Source: Odontesthes bonariensis (taxonomy: Eukaryota > Chordata > Actinopteri > Atheriniformes > Atherinopsidae). From it: DNA of 64,000 nucleotides. Location: contig NC_134520.1 of NCBI RefSeq assembly GCF_027942865.1, forward strand, positions 5,963,501 to 6,027,500, written 5' to 3'. This document shows positions 58,613 through 64,000 of the stretch, in pieces. The notes under the pieces were generated by a model. The model was not told the origin of the DNA, ran no database searches, and saw nothing but the letters and a program-made list of their open reading frames with translations. How positions within the stretch are numbered: position 1 is the first letter of the stretch; the number at the start of each line of letters is the position of its first letter. Both the position numbers and the translations under genes were made by a program.

Positions 58613-61600
58613 ATTGTAATCTACAGTCGAAATTATGCTGTTGAAATCTTTATATATCAAGTGGTACCTGTTTTAAGTTGTAGTAAAAATGCTCTCATTA
58701 GCTAGTTTGTGTCAGTTCAATCAAAAACGAAAAATGTCTAAAAATAATTTGTTACCAGCTGCTCAGAGTTCAATAAAATGCACTTTGTAACAAAGCTGAT
58801 CACAAGGGCTGGAGTAGCTTAACTTGTCACGTCATAATGTCTGACTTTCTAGACATGAGTGTACTCATTCGAATAAGTAGTATTTAAAGTCATCAACGAG
58901 TAATCATCAACCCACTTCTAAATCTCTTTTCATTTGCATAACATTCAATACTGTGTTGAAAGTCAATTTTAGTAGGCTAATACTAATTGCTTTCATTTGA
59001 TGAGTTGGTTAGGTTCACACATAAAATCTGTGGCACATATTATGTATGAATGCTTGCTCCCTGATGTCAACAAGGCAAAGAACATGCAAATACTGATTGA
59101 CTTAGTATAAAAAAATACAATTGTTTACAATAAGGGATGTTTACCCTTTGTTGGAAAGGCTGCTTAAAAGAATCAACCAGAAATCAAGAATACACCCACT
59201 TCTACAGGCATCACTACATCAGAGCACATTTATGTTCTGTTTGTGACTGCAGACATGGAATGAGGTGTGGAAGAACGTAGCAGTTTACCAGCAACACTGA
59301 TTCCTCAAAGTCATCTTGCTGAGTTTAAGCACAGACTGATGCAGCGCTGTTGCTACTGATTGCTCTGTGTAAACAACAAATGGGAATAAGGCTGGCTTAA
59401 CAAGGTTCTCTTTTTTGCACCGATATGACTTGACTGTTGTGTAAAAAGGGCTAATAAGCAGTTCTGTCTCAAAAGACATCTCTGCAATCAATGAATGCAA
59501 GAGCCCATTGATTCCAAGATGGCAAAGAACTTATAGAAGGAGATTGCTGCAACAGCTGGAAATGATGAAAAGTTCTGCAGTAAAATGTAAAAAAAACCTC
59601 AACTATCACTTTGAACCTGCTATGAATGTTTATGTGAATGTGTTGGTTGTAAAGTCAGCATAGGCAATAACCAATACAGTAATGACCAAAGCTATTCATA
59701 TGTAAGACAGATCAATTGGTTTGCTCGCAAGCTTCAGTGCATATAATTCTGCTAAGATGAAATATGTTTACTACCAGTGAGTTGTTGTGTTTCTATTCAA
59801 AAGGAAATACGAATCAATAGCAGTCTACATTTACTGCAAATACTAGGACTGGTTCATAGAGATAATTCTCATGTTGATAAAAGTTGATAAATGCTACATA
59901 GCATAGAAATAATTGTTCAGTTGTGTTAATATAATAATGTAAATGTGTGGTGTAAACATGATAGTGTGTTGTGAAATAACACATTGATTTGCATAATCTT
60001 CAAATAGCTTTTAATGCCATCTTTTCTGTGAGAGCTCATAGAAAAATGTAGCCAAATTATCTTTACAGCCACCTTCAAACACATGTTAGGATGATCTCTT
60101 TCCAACCTCTGCACATGACACCATGGTAGTAAGTTGCTAATTCACAGCCACACAATCAAAAGGTTGTGGGTCAAAACACTAACTTTCAAGCATGGCAACA
60201 GCAATATCAAACACAGCAAGATCTTTAAGATTATTTTAGGGAATTGATCATACCCACATAAGCTGAAGTCCAACAACACTCCTTGCTGTCACTGTTGCTG
60301 AAACCTTGAGAAGACGTTGAGCTCAATTTAGCCATTTCGGGGAAACAAGCCATGTGTGTTTGGCTCACAACATGGAAGTTGTGTCAACAGATAACTTAAG
60401 CATTCTTTGGAATGCTTTTCTGTTAGAATGCTGTCAAATATTTACCAAGAAATAATACATCTGAAAAGTTTAGGTGACAAAAAGTGTCTCAACAACTAAG
60501 CTCTTCTGATAGGGCATTTAACGATTCACATTTGGGTGGTGCATCAAACTGCTGATAGTGAGCCACCTTTATAATAACAGAGGTGAGTTTGTAAAAAGTC
60601 TAATGATTCATGACCTGTAAAATCTGAGGCTGCAATTTAATGGAACATCACAGGGCCTCAGGCTAAGAGGCAGATGTTTTGGGGAAACAAAGCACAGCAC
60701 AGACCATCTTCTGCCCTCTAGCTCAGAGGCAGATGCACCTGTCAGCCCCCACCATATGGACTCCGGCAACAAGAATGCAGTGTATACGAAACAGACTGCA
60801 GACTGAGCGTACAGTCAACAACCCCAAAATACAAAGACCTCAAATGTGCTGTCTTCATTCCATTCAGCATAAAACAAAACAGCCACCTGCTTTCCTCACA
60901 GAGAAAACCTATTCAAATCCAATCTTCCTTTTTTCTGGTTCAAATTTTTGAGAGCAGGTGGAAGGGCCATTTAAAACCTTATCAGCTGCTTATCTTACTG
61001 CTGACTTTTTAATGGGCCAGCTGTTGCTACCCATCTCACGATTTTAATTCATGCAATGTATTGGTAAATACAAAATAACAGTAACAACAGTGACTCTCAC
61101 ACTACACACATACTTGTTTGCGCTTGCGTATGTATACTCTGACCTGCCCCGTCCCCATTCACATGAGCTCAGCGCAGTCGGTTTGGAAGCAGATGGCTGA
61201 GTAAAGCCATGGCTTCCAGGTCAGATAAAGATGCCTCCTAGGGGGATGTTAAGTGGAGAGTCCTCAACCTGCCCATCTGCCAATGAGCAGAGATGGATGA
61301 CTCTGTGCTGGGAGCCGAGACACAGCCCTGTGTCAGACAGAGAGCAGGTGGTGGAACCTATTGACACAAACCAAGCAGCTCACAGTCCTGACACTGGAAG
61401 AGGGCAAGGGTGAAACACAGGAGTTTGAATTTTACAACTGGGAAAGATGTTTTAATCATAATAATTATGACAACAACACAAAACGAAAAAAAAGGAGGAA
61501 AATCACAAATTTTTCAAGGTGTTGATAATGATGCTACAAGCTGATATTGAAGAATTTTTTATTTTTGCTTCTAGATATAACCAGTTTGCATTTGATTAAT

Positions 61601-63114
61601 TCTCTTTTATATAGCTGTGACAAATTATAACAACCCTCAATCAATATAATCATGAATATATATCGTATTTGGATTATTGTGAAAAATGCTAATTTGGCTG
61701 TTGTTATTTTCTGTTTTTTTCCATTGTCTAACGTAGTATCACAAAACTAATAATGACTTCTTTTTTTTTAAATACTTTTTTTTTTTTTAACTGAGCTGAA
61801 GTTTCAAGCTAGCTGAACTGATACCAAATGGTGACGAGAACACTGCAGACCAGTGATTGGATAGCAAAGGATTCTTTGGAGAATATGAGTCAGGACTTGA
61901 TAAATAGCACAGATTTCAAAAAGAAAAGTGAAGCTACCAGCAAAAGCTTTTAAAAATTTTTTTATAAGGACTTAACGTTCAACATCAACAGAAATTCATA
62001 ATCCATGCTGTGGTCAGTTTAGGAGGTACAAACTTTTCTCAGTCTGTTTGCAGTAAAATTAGTGAAATATCCAGCCGACATCATGGTGGTACCACCTGTA
62101 GTGGGCGAAAAAAGCCCATTACCAGTACAAGCAATCCTTTTTTTTTTAATAAACACAGATATATTAGAATTTCCCCCACGGGGGATGAATAAAGTATTTT
62201 CTATTCTATACAAATATAACTAATTTAGTTTCTGCGTACTGAGCATGTTTGCTATAAACCAATGTGTGTTATTACATATTAACAAATTAAATCTGAAACA
62301 TTTTCTCTGACATGAAAGCTAGTGATAATACAATGATAATTACACATGTACATGTATAATAAGAAAAATACATTTATGCTTAAAAAAAACTGAGTATGAG
62401 AGGAGGTTATTTTTTTGTATCTGCTATTATTTACTGTTATAAAAGACTCTATTTGTTTACTTTTGGATCAAATGCTGTCTCTTTACCAGAAATGGAGTAA
62501 TGCAACATTTCTACAAATAACTGAAAAGCTGCTGAGTTTTTTCACTGCTGAGTATTTGGTTCATGTTGGGATTTATTTATTTATCATTGAATCTAAGTGT
62601 GAAGGCAAAGGTTATTGTATGAGAGCTGACACAGTTTCCTCTGTCTGCCCCCACCTCTGTCCCAAATGTCTGACTTTGTGTTTCTGGCAATTTGCTCCCA
62701 TTGTGCAGCACTTCCTGATAGGAGGCACTCTGGAAGACTGGGCTCAGTCAACTGCAAAGGAATGTGACATTCCTTTCTAAAATTACGGATGTTTCTTTGG
62801 ATTTCTGGGGCCAATTTCTGTCATTTACCCATGCTGTCTGGGGAGAGTGTTTCCGGACAGACATCCAAGTGAACACAAGAGCAAATGCCCTATATTTGAT
62901 CAACAATAGACTTCTGGATGCCAAAACAGTATTATTTTACAATAGTAACCCAAACCTGTATATAGTGCACATTTGACAACATTAAACACCTTTGAGTTAA
63001 ACTGATCAGCCATCAATAAGACTAAAATTAGAGGTGTTGCATTGCTGTTTGTCCCATTTGGAAGTGAATTTGAACAGACGATTGATTCTTTAAATCTGAA
63101 TAATGACCTCTAAT
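58613..63114. other. Intergenic, one LINE tail, possible regulatory sequence
   Basis: A LINE 3' tail, GAATTTCCCCCACGGGGGAT then GAATAAAGTATTTTCTATTC, lies at 62169-62209. No exon was recognised. The stretch 62590-62870 is less AT-rich than its surroundings and holds ETS-like, GATA-like and paired GGAATG motifs, so it could be an enhancer; this is speculative. Confidence 0.35.
62756..62776. promoter_or_regulatory. Inverted pair of TEAD-type cores
   Basis: AAAGGAATG and CATTCCTTT are perfect inverted arms around a TGA spacer. Each contains a GGAATG core. It is about 17 kb upstream of amotl2. Function is unknown and chance cannot be excluded. Confidence 0.3.
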
Positions 63115-63116
63115 TA

Positions 63117-63200
63117 GGGGTGGCCATTCGATTAAATTTTCTTAATCGATCGTCTGGAGAATTAACGATCAATTAATCATTAAAAAAATGATTAATTAAA
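63117..63200. repeat. AT-rich ATCGATTAA-type repeat terminus
   Basis: GGGGTGGCCATTCGATTAAA, then TTCTTAATCGATCG and ATTAACGATCAATTAATC, form a recognisable fish repeat end, probably of a hAT-type non-autonomous element. The other end was not located. Confidence 0.4.
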
Positions 63201-63480
63201 ATACATCATTTAACTTTTATATAAACTAAAATGCAATGAAAATACAAAATACAGCATGTTTTTCCTCGATGAGATCTTTATTACGAGACGAACAACTCTT
63301 GTGGCAGTTAAACTGACGTTCAATGGTTAAACTTGTAGATGTGCGCTGCGGTGCTCTGGAGCATGCAGCTGCGAGCCGGTGCTCTTAAATATAATTGACC
63401 CTCGTTTGTTCCAAAATAATAATAATACTAAATAAAATCATGTTCAACAATAACTTAACCAAAAACATAATAATACTTAG

Positions 63481-64000
63481 CAGTGATGCGCGGGCTGACC
63501 CGAAGCCAGCGGGCGCCTGCAGGCATCCGCGGTCACCCGCAGTTGCGGGTCATAAAAAAATATTTTTTAATGATATTCGGGTTGCAATCGGTCGGGTCGT
63601 TTTGTCGTTTGAGATAAACATTAAAAAATAATGTGGTAAACGTTTGTAATTCAAACAGTAGACACAATGTTCTATTAAATAAATACACTTTATTGGCTGA
63701 ATAACTTCCGCAGAGATGACGTACGTGGTCAGAAGTACAGTAGGTATGGACACGGCAAGAGAGAAGGTCAAGTTGGGACAGTGGAAGCTCCGCAAACACA
63801 CACGCAGAAAAAGTAAGGTTTGGGACTCATTCGCCGAGATCATCAAAGATGATGAGCAAAGTGCAGGCTTTGTCATGTGCACCTCCTGTGAAGCAATGTA
63901 TGCATTTGATAGCCACAAAACTGGAACGACCAACATGGCCCGTCACAAGTGTGGCACCGGGAAGCCATCGCAGCCAAAGAGTAAACAGACCATAGATGTC
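63481..64000 (+). mobile_element. hAT-type transposon, 5' part, cut by window edge
   Basis: CAGTGATGCGCGGGCTGACC at 63481 resembles a hAT terminal repeat. A leader of about 235 bases separates it from a BED-finger coding region at 63716. The right end of the element lies beyond 64000. Confidence 0.6.
63716..64000 (+). CDS. BED zinc-finger hAT transposase, N-terminal 95 codons, partial
   Basis: From ATG at 63716 the frame stays open for all 95 codons to the edge. It reads MTYVVRSTVGMDTAREKVKL, a basic stretch KLRKHTRRKSKVWDSFAEII, then a BED-type finger: CTSCEAMYAF and TTNMARHKCG, with two Cys in the CxxC pair and His/Cys spaced for the second half. This N-terminal layout is typical of hAT-superfamily (ZBED-related) transposases. 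An internal Met (MDTAREK, 63746) is an alternative start. Whether the catalytic RNaseH-like part is intact cannot be seen. It is more likely a transposon protein than a domesticated host gene, because the terminal repeat lies upstream. Confidence 0.65.
   Translation, partial: MTYVVRSTVGMDTAREKVKLGQWKLRKHTRRKSKVWDSFAEIIKDDEQSAGFVMCTSCEAMYAFDSHKTGTTNMARHKCGTGKPSQPKSKQTIDV

Overview
The window looks like nuclear DNA from a teleost fish, probably a percomorph (inference). It has split vertebrate genes with GT-AG introns and is saturated with fish-type repeats: L2- and L1/Tx1-type LINE remnants, a tRNA-derived SINE, Tc1/mariner, hAT-like and many short non-autonomous DNA transposons. There is no sign of operons, CRISPR arrays or prokaryotic genes.

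Three host genes can be reconstructed exon by exon, all on the minus strand. (1) 3151-9055: the first nine coding exons of a class VII unconventional myosin, closest to MYO7B; the rest of the gene lies beyond the left edge. (2) 11762-24349: a complete sap130 (Sin3A-associated protein 130), 20 coding exons joining in frame to 1057 codons plus stop, with a non-coding first exon and CCAAT-box promoter near 25.0-25.2 kb. (3) 39412-45195: a complete amotl2 (angiomotin-like 2), 10 coding exons joining to 702 codons plus stop, keeping its YAP-binding, LATS-site and PDZ-ligand motifs and carrying a tandem TEAD-type site upstream. A fourth, broken minus-strand gene at 55.1-57.3 kb encodes a DUF4806-type domain with a frame break. 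A partial BED-finger hAT transposase reads off the right edge.

Region by region: 1-2.4 kb is a nest of retroelement and Tc1 pieces, including a ~215 bp inverted repeat pair; 2.4-9.5 kb is myo7b with an ~1.1 kb DNA transposon in an intron; 9.5-25.2 kb is sap130, whose introns hold a Tc1 element, a TA-flanked MITE and a 950 bp fold-back element; 25.3-37.6 kb is gene-poor and repeat-rich; 37.6-46.2 kb is amotl2 and its promoter; 46.2-64 kb is mostly intergenic, with the DUF4806 remnant and a transposon-rich block.

The most unusual observation is a pair of diverged elements (51744-52658 and 57989-58588). Both have TAGCCTRG termini and perfect 9-bp target duplications, and both retain, about 200 bp inside one end, the start codon and Walker A motif of a RecQ-like helicase. 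This suggests a DNA transposon lineage whose autonomous member encodes or captured a RecQ-type helicase. Four other short elements are all bounded by TTAA, and one sits inside a helicase-bearing element, giving a relative insertion order.
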